A stretch of 40,365 bases of DNA, taken from Verrucomicrobia bacterium Ga0077533 (GTDB lineage Bacteria > Verrucomicrobiota > Verrucomicrobiia > Opitutales > Opitutaceae). The notes under the pieces were generated by a model. That model was not told where the DNA came from and made no database searches. It saw only the letters and a program-made list of their open reading frames with translations. Numbering within the stretch: the first letter of the stretch is position 1; each line of letters opens with the position of its first letter. The stretch is taken from positions 1-40,365 of the forward strand of contig LNEH01000201.1 of the NCBI GenBank assembly GCA_001464505.1, in the 5' to 3' direction. The translations under genes were made by a program, and so were the position numbers. Shown here piece after piece: positions 24,173 to 31,347 of the stretch.

Positions 24173-24400
24173 CCACTGCTATTTCAACCACAGATTAACA
24201 CAGATATACACAGATGATCCCGAACCGGAAAAAATCCCGCACAACCTGTCATTCTGAGCGCAGCGAAGAATCCAGCAGGATGGCCGCTGGCGTGTGTGAT
24301 TCTGGATCCTTCACTTCCTCCTTCGCCAAGGCTTCGGAGGACAGGTCGTTCAGGATGACGGATCTGCCGTATCTGTGTGTATCTGTGTTCATCTGTGGTT
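24173..24400. repeat. Nested inverted repeats in the nuoL-nuoM spacer
   Basis: Outer arms: ACCACAGATTAACACAGATA from about 24187 against ...TATCTGTGTTCATCTGTGGT ending 24400, with an ACACAGAT word repeated every 10 bases. Inner element 24247-24359: TGTCATTCTGAGCGCAGCG... against ...GTTCAGGATGAC. This is the longest nuo spacer (251 nt); no ORF of interest was seen in it. Confidence 0.85.
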
Positions 24401-24423
24401 GTTTTTCCTCTTTCCGCTGATTC

Positions 24424-25950
24424 ATGCCTGACAACGCCCAACTTCTGCAGCTCGCCATCGCCACGCCACTCGGGGCCGCGCTCATCATCGCGTGCGGGCT
24501 GCCCAAGCGGTTCTCCACCAAGCTGGCGGCCGCGGCCTTCACGCTGCCGGCGCTCATCGCGCTCTGGCTGTGGTCGCAGTTCCCGGCGGAAAACGCGCAC
24601 CAATACGCCTTCCTCAGCACGACCTACACCGGCCTGGCGGACTTCGGCATCAGCCTGAAACTGGGCCTCAACGGCATCGCGCTGCCGATGTTCCTGCTCG
24701 CGGCCATTGTCGGTCTCGCGGCAGGATACTACGCGCTTCGCTCCGGGGCCGAGCGGCTGAAGCTCTATCTGCTGCTCCTGCTCGTCATGCACGGCGGTCT
24801 GCTGGGCGTGTTCGCCTCGGTGGACATCTTCTTTTTCTATTTCTTCCACGAGCTGGCGCTGATCCCGACCTTCATCATGGTCGGCGTGTGGGGCGGCCGC
24901 GACCGCCACTACGCGGCGATGAAACTGACCATCTACCTGACGGCCGGCGCGCTGCTCTCGCTGCTCGGCCTGATCGCCCTCTACGTGAAGAGCGGCGCCA
25001 ACTCCTTCGACCTGATCGAGCTGAAGGACGCCATCGCCGCCGGGGGCCTGCGCGGTTCAACGCAAAACTGGATCGGCGGGCTGTTGCTGCTTGGTTTCGG
25101 CACCCTCGTCTCGCTCTGGCCATTGCACACCTGGGCGCCGCTCGGCTACGGCGCCGCGCCCAGCTCGGCCGCCATGCTGCATGCCGGCGTGCTCAAGAAG
25201 TTCGGCCTCTACGGCCTCATCCAGATCGCCCTGCCGTTGCTGCCGCTGGGCATGCAGCACTGGGCGTGGAAACTCGCCCTGCTGGCCGGCTTGGGCAATG
25301 TGCTCGTCGTCGGCTTTGTCACCCTGGCGCAGCGCGACCTCAAGCAGATGATCGGCTACAGCTCGGTCATGCACATGGGCTATTGTTTCCTCGGTCTCGC
25401 CTGCCTCTCGACCATCGGCACCGGCGGCGTGGTGCTGCTGATGGTGGCGCACGGCCTGTCCGTCGCGCTGCTGTTCCTGCTCGCGACGAGCATCCACCAC
25501 CGCACGCACAGCTTCGATCTGTCCGAGATGGGCGGCCTGGCGCAAAAGACCCCCGTGTTGGCGGCATTCTTCGTCGCCGCCACCATGGCGAGCATCGGTC
25601 TGCCCGGCTTCGCCAACTTCTGGGGCGAACTGACGGTCTTCGTCGCGCTGTGGAAATTCTCGCCCGGTCTGACCGCGGTGGCCATCGCCGGCGTGGTCAT
25701 CTCAGCCATCTACGGCTTGCGCGCCGCCGCCCGGGTTTTCTTCGGCCCGGTGAGCGAGCAGCACCAGCGCGTGCAGGCGCAGCATCCTCCGGCCGACCTC
25801 GACTGGCGCGAGAAGCTGCCCGCGCTCATCCTGCTCGCCGCGCTCCTGTTCTTCGGCTTCTACCCCAAGGCCATCTCGCAGCCGGTGGACCAGGCCCTGG
25901 GCTACTCGGCCACCCCCAAGGCCTTGTTCACCCCCTTGAAGACCCGCTGA
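24424..25950 (+). CDS. nuoM: NADH-quinone oxidoreductase subunit M
   Basis: A middle antiporter-like proton-pumping subunit. The protein is 508 aa. The conserved glutamate lies in FFYFFHELALIPTFIMVGVWGG near 138-159. The LHTWAPLGYGAAPSSAAMLHAGVLKKFGLYGL segment near 235-266 corresponds to the family's HTWLPDAH..AP...LLAGVLLKMG block and holds the conserved lysine. GYSSVMHMGYCFLGL follows near 310. It is separated from nuoN by nine bases with no repeat. Confidence 0.95.
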   Translation: MPDNAQLLQLAIATPLGAALIIACGLPKRFSTKLAAAAFTLPALIALWLWSQFPAENAHQYAFLSTTYTGLADFGISLKLGLNGIALPMFLLAAIVGLAAGYYALRSGAERLKLYLLLLLVMHGGLLGVFASVDIFFFYFFHELALIPTFIMVGVWGGRDRHYAAMKLTIYLTAGALLSLLGLIALYVKSGANSFDLIELKDAIAAGGLRGSTQNWIGGLLLLGFGTLVSLWPLHTWAPLGYGAAPSSAAMLHAGVLKKFGLYGLIQIALPLLPLGMQHWAWKLALLAGLGNVLVVGFVTLAQRDLKQMIGYSSVMHMGYCFLGLACLSTIGTGGVVLLMVAHGLSVALLFLLATSIHHRTHSFDLSEMGGLAQKTPVLAAFFVAATMASIGLPGFANFWGELTVFVALWKFSPGLTAVAIAGVVISAIYGLRAAARVFFGPVSEQHQRVQAQHPPADLDWREKLPALILLAALLFFGFYPKAISQPVDQALGYSATPKALFTPLKTR

Positions 25951-25959
25951 TCACCCGCC

Positions 25960-27477
25960 ATGTCCACGGAACTTCTCCAAGCCATCGCCGCCTCCAACGA
26001 ATGGTGGGCCCTCGGGCCGGAACTGACCCTGGCCTGCGGGGCGCTCGCCCTGCTGGTGATCGAACTCATCTCGCCGAAGGAGCAGCACCGCTTCATTCCG
26101 CATCTGGCCAGCATGGCGCTGGGGGTGGTGCTTGTGGGCGTGGTGATGAATTTCGGCAAGACGTGGGGGGAGGAGGAGTTATTTGGCGGGTTGGTGCGGC
26201 TCAGCGTCCCGGGCCAGATCGCGCGCATCTTTTTCCTGCTCTCGTCCCTGTTGGTCTGCTTTCTCGCCACGATCTGCCTGCCCCGGGCGCGGGCGCCGCG
26301 GGTGGAGTTCTACCACATCGTGCTGGTGGTGACCGCCGCGCTGATGCTCCTTGCGCAGAGCAACCACTTTGTGATGTTCTTCGTCGCGCTGGAGACGGTG
26401 ACGATCGGGTTCTACATCCTTGTGAGCTACTACCGCGAGCGGGTGCTGTCACTTGAGGCCGGTCTGAAATACCTGGTGCTGGGCGCGCTCAGCTCGGCCA
26501 TTTTGCTTTTCGGCATCGTGCTGCTCTACGGCGCGGTCGGCCGGGTGGAGCAGGGTGGCATCGTGCATACCGGTTTTGAATACGGCACCGTGCTCAATTT
26601 CCTGCGGGAAAATCCCGACAACTTCCTGGCCACGGCCGGTGCGCTGCTGGTCATCGGCGGCGTGGCTTTCAAGATCGGCGCGTTCCCGTTCCAGATCTGG
26701 GTGCCCGACGTCTACCAAGGGGCGCCGACGCCCGTGACCGCCTTCCTTGCCGTCTCGTCCAAGGCCGCCGGCTTCGCCGTGCTGCTCACGCTGGTGCACC
26801 GGGTCTTCAGCCCGTTGCAGGCCGTGCTGGTGCCGGTGCTGTCGTTGCTGGCGGCGACGACGATCATTTTCGGCAACCTTGCGGCGCTCAAGCAGCACAA
26901 CACCAAGCGCCTGATGGGTCTCTCCGGGGTCTCGCACGCCGGCTACCTGCTCATCGGCGTGGTGGCCTCGCTGACCGTGCCGTGGGCCGCCGGCGCGGTG
27001 TGGTTCTATCTGTTCACCTACCTGCTGGCTTCGATGGCGGTGTTTGGCGTCATGGCCTATGTGGCCGGTCCCGACGACAGCGGCGAGGAACTCGACCACT
27101 ACGGACGGTTGGCGCGCGAACGGCCTTTCCTCGGCGCGGTGCTGGCGGTCGGCGTCGGTTCGCTCGCGGGCATCCCGCCGCTGGCCGGTTTCATGGGCAA
27201 ACTGCTGCTCTTTGTCGCGGCCTTCCAGGCGCACCTTTACGGCCTGCTGGTCGTGGCCGTCATTGGCGTGGTGATCTCGATTTTCTATTATTTCGGCTGG
27301 ATCCGCGCGGCGTGGTTTGAGTCGTGGTCGCCGCCCGCACCCGGCGCGGTGCCGGCCCCCCGGCCGCTGCCTGCCGGCCCGACCTTTATTGGAGTGATCA
27401 CGCTGGCCGCCCTGACGTTGGCCACGGTGTTGCTGGGCTTCTACCAACAGCCGCTGACCAGCTGGCTGCTGGAGTAA
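25960..27477 (+). CDS. nuoN: NADH-quinone oxidoreductase subunit N
   Basis: A proximal antiporter-like proton-pumping subunit, last gene of the operon. The protein is 505 aa. Signatures: FVALETVTIGFYILVSYYRE near 138-157 with the conserved Glu, KIGAFPFQIWVPDVYQGAPTPVTAFLAVSSKAAGFA near 238-273, and KRLMGLSGVSHAGYLLIG near 315. The C-terminal 28 residues (from GVITLAALT) have a diverged second copy at 29046-29132 beyond the Fic gene, which suggests that this tail was exchanged when the region downstream was inserted. The next gene is convergent, 15 nt away. Confidence 0.95.
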   Translation: MSTELLQAIAASNEWWALGPELTLACGALALLVIELISPKEQHRFIPHLASMALGVVLVGVVMNFGKTWGEEELFGGLVRLSVPGQIARIFFLLSSLLVCFLATICLPRARAPRVEFYHIVLVVTAALMLLAQSNHFVMFFVALETVTIGFYILVSYYRERVLSLEAGLKYLVLGALSSAILLFGIVLLYGAVGRVEQGGIVHTGFEYGTVLNFLRENPDNFLATAGALLVIGGVAFKIGAFPFQIWVPDVYQGAPTPVTAFLAVSSKAAGFAVLLTLVHRVFSPLQAVLVPVLSLLAATTIIFGNLAALKQHNTKRLMGLSGVSHAGYLLIGVVASLTVPWAAGAVWFYLFTYLLASMAVFGVMAYVAGPDDSGEELDHYGRLARERPFLGAVLAVGVGSLAGIPPLAGFMGKLLLFVAAFQAHLYGLLVVAVIGVVISIFYYFGWIRAAWFESWSPPAPGAVPAPRPLPAGPTFIGVITLAALTLATVLLGFYQQPLTSWLLE

Positions 27478-27492
27478 ACGCGGCGGCGGTTC

Positions 27493-28878
27493 CTATCGCC
27501 AGTTTTCTCTCCAGGCTTTGAATTCTGACGGACGCAGGCGGTAGCGGGCGATATTGCCCTCGTGCAAGCTGCTCAACTCAGTCTCCACCGCCTCAACAAA
27601 CCGCATTCGCTCGGACGCCGGAATGGCTGCTTTTGCTTGGGCGGCTATCCACTTCACGGCCGCCTTCTTGTCCTTCCTGCTACGGACCACCTCGGCAACC
27701 AAGTTGCCGATCTGCACCCGATGCTTCAGCCGGAACGTATCCGGTTCGCCGAGGGACTGACGGACCGCCGAGTAACGGGCACAGGAGCGATCGTAGGCCC
27801 AAATGAATACATCGCGCAAATAATCCACCTGGTTCAACTCATACACTCCGAGAATGCCGTTCACGTAGTCCGCTTGCGGCACATCGACAAACGAGAGAGG
27901 ACAGAGATTGCGCTGCACCAACGGTATGTTGGCGGCCAGACGCGAAACACGCTTGTTCACGTCCTCGAACGGCTGGAGGTAGGGAATGTGGACCATGACA
28001 AAGAAGGCCTGTTCGAAAGCGTCCTTGATCGCTCCAGCTTTTTCGAGAAGCTGCTCAAACCGTTGCTCGATTGATTGCGGCACCTCCAATGGGTGATAGA
28101 CTGTGCCGGTAATTCCCACTGGCTTGTCGCGCAACCGCCCGCCCGCCTGTGGATCGGCCAGCAGATTATCGGCCAGCAAGGCGTGCAGATTGCACAGAGT
28201 GTAGCGATTGAAGCCGATCTCCGCCGCCTGCTCGGCGAGCAGTTGGATCGCTGCTTTGTGATTCAGAATCATCTGAGCCTCCTTCGCGTCCTTGCCGTCC
28301 GCGCTTTCTCCGAGTTCCAGGAGCCGCTGGGTCTCCAGCAGCGAGTAGGTGTTGCCTTCGAGCCGGCTCGAATTCCACGACAGGTCAATCAGCAGGCGGT
28401 CGAGCACTTTGCCAAAGTAAGTCCCGGCGGGTTGGGAATTTCCGATCACCCGCCCGGCCTCCGCCAATTTGCGGCGAGCAGCGGGAGGAAGATAGGCAGA
28501 TACGTTCGGCTGGTAATTCTCAAGGAAGGCAACCTCATAACCTACCGGCCGACGGGCCGATAACGGCCGGGTGACGCTCCGGCGAATTTCCTTTGCGGCA
28601 GGCGAGAGTGGAATTCCATCGCGATCGCCCGTTTCAAGCCGGCTCTTTTCAGTCAGGTCGGATTTGGTCTCGCGCAATAAATAGCGCCGTCCGCCCCGCT
28701 CGCTGACGGGAACCAGCCGCTCCTGCTTGACCAGCAGTGCCAGCCGGCGCTGGAGTGATCGCCGCGGGAAGCCTGCGGATAAACGCCTCGTGATCTGCTC
28801 GATCGAAACCGGTTCTGAAAAACCAGCCATGGCCGCGAGGATGGCGGCCAGCTCTTCATCTGGTATTTGCTTTGGCAT
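27493..28878 (-). CDS. Fic-fold protein with winged-helix N-terminus and degenerate active-site motif
   Basis: A 461-aa Fic-domain protein. An N-terminal helix-turn-helix region is likely (about 23-68, VSIEQITRRLSAGFPRRSLQRRLALL). The (S/T)xxxE(G/N) inhibitory motif is present as S170-SRL-E174-G175 (NSSRLEGN), as in self-inhibited Fic proteins. The core motif reads LQPFEDVNKRVSRL (301-314) in place of HPFx(D/E)GNGRxxR: the catalytic His position is Gln302, and both motif glycines are replaced (Val307, Lys309). AMPylation by the standard mechanism is therefore doubtful; a regulatory role through the DNA-binding domain is possible. It is convergent with nuoN and preceded by a cluster of GGCGCAAA palindromes that look like its own operators. 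Confidence 0.85.
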   Translation of the reverse strand: MPKQIPDEELAAILAAMAGFSEPVSIEQITRRLSAGFPRRSLQRRLALLVKQERLVPVSERGGRRYLLRETKSDLTEKSRLETGDRDGIPLSPAAKEIRRSVTRPLSARRPVGYEVAFLENYQPNVSAYLPPAARRKLAEAGRVIGNSQPAGTYFGKVLDRLLIDLSWNSSRLEGNTYSLLETQRLLELGESADGKDAKEAQMILNHKAAIQLLAEQAAEIGFNRYTLCNLHALLADNLLADPQAGGRLRDKPVGITGTVYHPLEVPQSIEQRFEQLLEKAGAIKDAFEQAFFVMVHIPYLQPFEDVNKRVSRLAANIPLVQRNLCPLSFVDVPQADYVNGILGVYELNQVDYLRDVFIWAYDRSCARYSAVRQSLGEPDTFRLKHRVQIGNLVAEVVRSRKDKKAAVKWIAAQAKAAIPASERMRFVEAVETELSSLHEGNIARYRLRPSEFKAWRENWR

Positions 28879-28887
28879 TGGCGTGAG

Positions 28888-28982
28888 ATGTGGCGCAAAA
28901 CACGACTTTGCGCCATATAAAACCGTTTAAGCGGCGCAAAGTGCCAGCTTGCGCCGCTTTATGGCTTATTTTGTGGCGCAAA
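28888..28982. promoter_or_regulatory. Operator-like palindrome cluster upstream of the Fic gene
   Basis: TGGCGCAAA(28891-28899)-N7-TTTGCGCCA(28907-28915) is a perfect 9-bp inverted repeat. AAGCGGCGCAA(28929-28939)-N9-TTGCGCCGCTT(28949-28959) is a perfect 11-bp inverted repeat of the same core. A further half site TGGCGCAAA is at 28974-28982. The first is about 10 bp upstream of the Fic start codon on the minus strand. Binding by the Fic protein's own HTH is an inference. Confidence 0.6.
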
Positions 28983-29045
28983 AAATCAGAGGCCGATGGA
29001 TGCCCTTGCGACCACTGCCCGGTGCCGGCCGAGCCATCGTGGGTG

Positions 29046-29132
29046 GGCATGGCCACGCTGGCGGCGTTGGCGCTGTTGACCGTGCTGCTGGGCTTCTACC
29101 CCCAGCCGCTGTCGGGCTGGCTGCTGAAATAA
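29046..29132 (+). pseudogene. Orphan copy of the nuoN 3' end
   Basis: Reads GMATLAALALLTVLLGFYPQ and then PLSGWLLK followed by TAA. It matches the last 28 residues of NuoN (27391-27477) at 20 of 28 positions with no gap, including the stop position. The preceding PVPAEPSWV also resembles NuoN's VPAPRPLPAGPTFI. It is G+C-rich like nuoN. No complete gene is attached: upstream of about 29020 the similarity ends. It looks like the displaced original or donor tail at the far edge of the inserted Fic segment. Confidence 0.75.
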
Positions 29133-29157
29133 ACTTAGGGGGAAATAACTTGGACCA

Positions 29158-29745
29158 GTGCTAGCAAACCCTCAATTGGGTCCACGGTTTCCGGTTGCTC
29201 CTGTGATGTTGCAACAGTTAAATGCACCCGTGTCCGAGGGTCGCATACATCGCAGCGATAAGCGCAGCAGGAGCCGATTTGACTGGGATGACGGTGATAT
29301 TGAGTTTGTTGAAAGTTCGAAAAAGAAGCCCAGCAAAAAGATACCACCGATGAGGTTGACCACGGAAGGAGGACGCGAACACAAACACCCGTCCGCCGGG
29401 CTCGTTCTTAGGGTTCTCAATGAGTTGGACACCGGGAATGGCAACAGTTTCTGTTGCCTCGAAGCATCAGGCAGCAACTACGTTCAGGCTCTGCGCGGCC
29501 TCAATGGCTGGCATCTAGAGTGGAGGGAGATCGATCCTCGCGGCAACGGATCGTATCGTCACTACCGTGCGGCCAATATGATTGGGTCAAATCGTAAGCG
29601 TCTGCTACGCAAGAGTGACAAATTCGTCAGTCGAGGACTTGAATGCGACCTCCTCAACACGGAAGATGTGGTGCAGTGCTTCTTGGCGTTCTTGCGAACT
29701 GAGGCACGGCCGAAGCACTTTAAGTGGCGTAAGCTGAAAATATGA
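29158..29745 (+). CDS. Hypothetical protein, first gene of a low-G+C cassette
   Basis: I do not recognise this protein. From the GTG at 29158 it has 195 aa; an ATG at 29206 would give 179 aa. AGGGGG lies 15 nt before the GTG, which is far, so the start is uncertain. The N-terminal third is basic and polar (RSDKRSRSRFDWDDGDIEFVESSKKKPSKK), the middle (VLRVLNELDTGNGNSFCCLEASGSNYVQALRG and GWHLEWREID) looks like a small alpha/beta domain, and the C-terminus is Lys/Arg-rich. No signal peptide or membrane segment. Its stop overlaps the next start (ATGA), so it is translationally coupled to the nuclease gene. Base composition is near 50 percent G+C by eye, unlike the neighbours. Confidence 0.7.
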   Translation: MLANPQLGPRFPVAPVMLQQLNAPVSEGRIHRSDKRSRSRFDWDDGDIEFVESSKKKPSKKIPPMRLTTEGGREHKHPSAGLVLRVLNELDTGNGNSFCCLEASGSNYVQALRGLNGWHLEWREIDPRGNGSYRHYRAANMIGSNRKRLLRKSDKFVSRGLECDLLNTEDVVQCFLAFLRTEARPKHFKWRKLKI

Positions 29746-30677
29746 GCGCCATTCTCGCCAAACCGGAACAGTTCATTCGCGACTTGGATAGGGTTAGTGC
29801 AACACTCGCTCCGACACCTAAAGTCGATGGCTTTCTCACTGACTTGGACAGGGTTCACCGCCAAACCGCTGCCGATCAAGAACCCTTCCTTCTTGCGCTC
29901 GACTATGACCTTTCTGGATTAGCACACCAATTTGATGCGATAAGGTCCTGTGCATTCGAGAAACTCGGCGGATCACAGTGGTTGGAAAATCTGCCAACAT
30001 ACGATCCCTTGTGTTGTCGGGTCAGTCTCTTTGGAACGCTCGATCTGGGGCTTCGTGAAACGGCTCATACTCGCGCATTAGCGTATCTGATGAATCGTGA
30101 TGAAGACCACGGTTTCGGCGATATCCTCCTTCGTGCTTTTCTGAAACAGATATTCGGTTGGGATGATGAACGGCAGCTCACCGATGTGCAAATTAACAGT
30201 GAACTGCGAAGCGGCGAGAGCCGGGATCGGCTCGATATCTTTATGAGTGGGAGATGTGCTCTTTCTGCCGGCAAGGTTGAGACATGGATGGTGATTGTGG
30301 AAGCAAAGATCGATGCTGATGAAGCGGAAGATCAGCTCGCGAGATACGAGGATCAGCTCTATGAGAAAATTGCATCTTCTGATTATCATGCCCTTGTCTT
30401 TCTGACTCCAGATGGCCGCGAACCGACAACGGATTCCAAAGGCGGGGGGCCAAAATGGACTCCCCTTTCATTCATCAAGCTCATGGCCCAGTTTCGACAG
30501 CGGTTGCCCAAACTAAGTGAACAGCCGGAGTTCGGATACTTGCGTCACTATATGACCGGAGTGCTGAAGGATCTCTATCGTCTGAACTGTGGAAACTTTA
30601 GCAAGAAGGTGCCGGATACGAACGAGATTTATCGAATCTGTGAATATCTCTCTCTCGAAACTACAGGAGGAAAATAA
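29742..30677 (+). CDS. PD-(D/E)XK nuclease superfamily protein (PDDEXK_4-like)
   Basis: A 311-aa predicted nuclease. The N-terminal core block RETAHTRALAYLMNRDEDHGFGDILLRAFLKQIF (105-138) fits the E..H(S/T)..L..LL....HG.G...L..FL pattern of PDDEXK_4 family proteins. The catalytic triad is readable: Asp165 (RLDIFM), Glu187 and Lys189 (VIVEAKIDADEAEDQL), followed by Gln198 in the QL..Y element. Residues 10-40 contain a duplicated F(I/L)xDLDRV segment. The family occurs near restriction and other defence genes; the substrate is unknown. It overlaps the upstream gene by four bases and is three bases from the downstream one. Confidence 0.82.
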   Translation: MSAILAKPEQFIRDLDRVSATLAPTPKVDGFLTDLDRVHRQTAADQEPFLLALDYDLSGLAHQFDAIRSCAFEKLGGSQWLENLPTYDPLCCRVSLFGTLDLGLRETAHTRALAYLMNRDEDHGFGDILLRAFLKQIFGWDDERQLTDVQINSELRSGESRDRLDIFMSGRCALSAGKVETWMVIVEAKIDADEAEDQLARYEDQLYEKIASSDYHALVFLTPDGREPTTDSKGGGPKWTPLSFIKLMAQFRQRLPKLSEQPEFGYLRHYMTGVLKDLYRLNCGNFSKKVPDTNEIYRICEYLSLETTGGK

Positions 30678-30679
30678 TT

Positions 30680-31291
30680 ATGGCCGAGATTGGAAAATCA
30701 TTAGTTTTCTACTTGAAATACTTCGCGGAGATGCAGCGGTTGTATGAGGAACGTGGAACCGTTCTTGGAATCAATCCACGTGAAGATCCGGAGCTGAGAA
30801 AAAAGATCGAAGACGTTGGTCACGCTGCAGGTGTAGAGGTGCGACGCCTTCTGAAATTATGTATTTCGGATTTACGAGATCGTCTGCTGGCTGCGAATGT
30901 TGTGGAACTAATCGCTTCAAGGGACGCGACCGTAGAGAAGAATTGGGAAAGTCGGTTCGATGTGCAGCCTCGCAAGCCGAAGAAGGAGTTCAAAATGACA
31001 TGGATAGGGATCACCGTTGACGACAACGGGCTTACCCCTTGGGTCTGGTGTCGTGGTGGAGTGGCGGTCGAGGAGAAGATAAAAAGCTGCTTTGCGGTGG
31101 GTGTGAAAAGTTATGGTTCCAAGAGATATCCGGAATGGGGAAGTGGGTCGGTTGGCCTCGAAACGATCCCAGTGCCATGGGAATCCGCCAAAGACTTCAC
31201 TGTCGAGGGGGATGGCATCATCAAGCGGACCCAGCAGGTTTGTGAAGCCATTGACCCGGAATTCATCAATAAGCTCATCGCACGGGTTTGA
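30680..31291 (+). CDS. Hypothetical protein, third gene of the low-G+C cassette
   Basis: A 203-aa protein I do not recognise. The start ATG at 30680 is preceded by a strong ribosome site (CAGGAGG, 9 nt spacing), the clearest in the window. The N-terminal half (1-100) is predicted helical and charged (EMQRLYEERG, LRKKIEDVGHAAGVEVRRLLKL, DLRDRLLAANVVELIAS). The C-terminal half (about 108-200) has alternating hydrophobic stretches and three aromatic-rich patches (TPWVWCRGG, YPEWGSG, VPWESAKDF), suggesting a beta-rich fold. No signal peptide. It lies two bases after the nuclease gene, so the three genes form one unit. G+C is about 50 percent. Confidence 0.75.
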   Translation: MAEIGKSLVFYLKYFAEMQRLYEERGTVLGINPREDPELRKKIEDVGHAAGVEVRRLLKLCISDLRDRLLAANVVELIASRDATVEKNWESRFDVQPRKPKKEFKMTWIGITVDDNGLTPWVWCRGGVAVEEKIKSCFAVGVKSYGSKRYPEWGSGSVGLETIPVPWESAKDFTVEGDGIIKRTQQVCEAIDPEFINKLIARV

Positions 31292-31347
31292 TGAATTTGC
31301 GAATTTCCTTCGCACTGGCCCGTGAAACTGTTTCGTGTGGGCCGCGT

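Noticed and set aside
24492-26456. 654-codon plus-strand frame across nuoM and nuoN
   Set aside because: Out-of-frame shadow of two real genes; Arg-rich and spans their junction.
28890-29132. Possible 80-aa gene upstream of the low-G+C cassette
   Set aside because: Its first half is the Fic operator region and its second half is the orphan nuoN tail, so it is not an independent gene.
29742-31291. Classical restriction-modification or toxin-antitoxin pair
   Set aside because: No methyltransferase motif and no recognisable antitoxin DNA-binding domain is visible; only a nuclease core could be supported.
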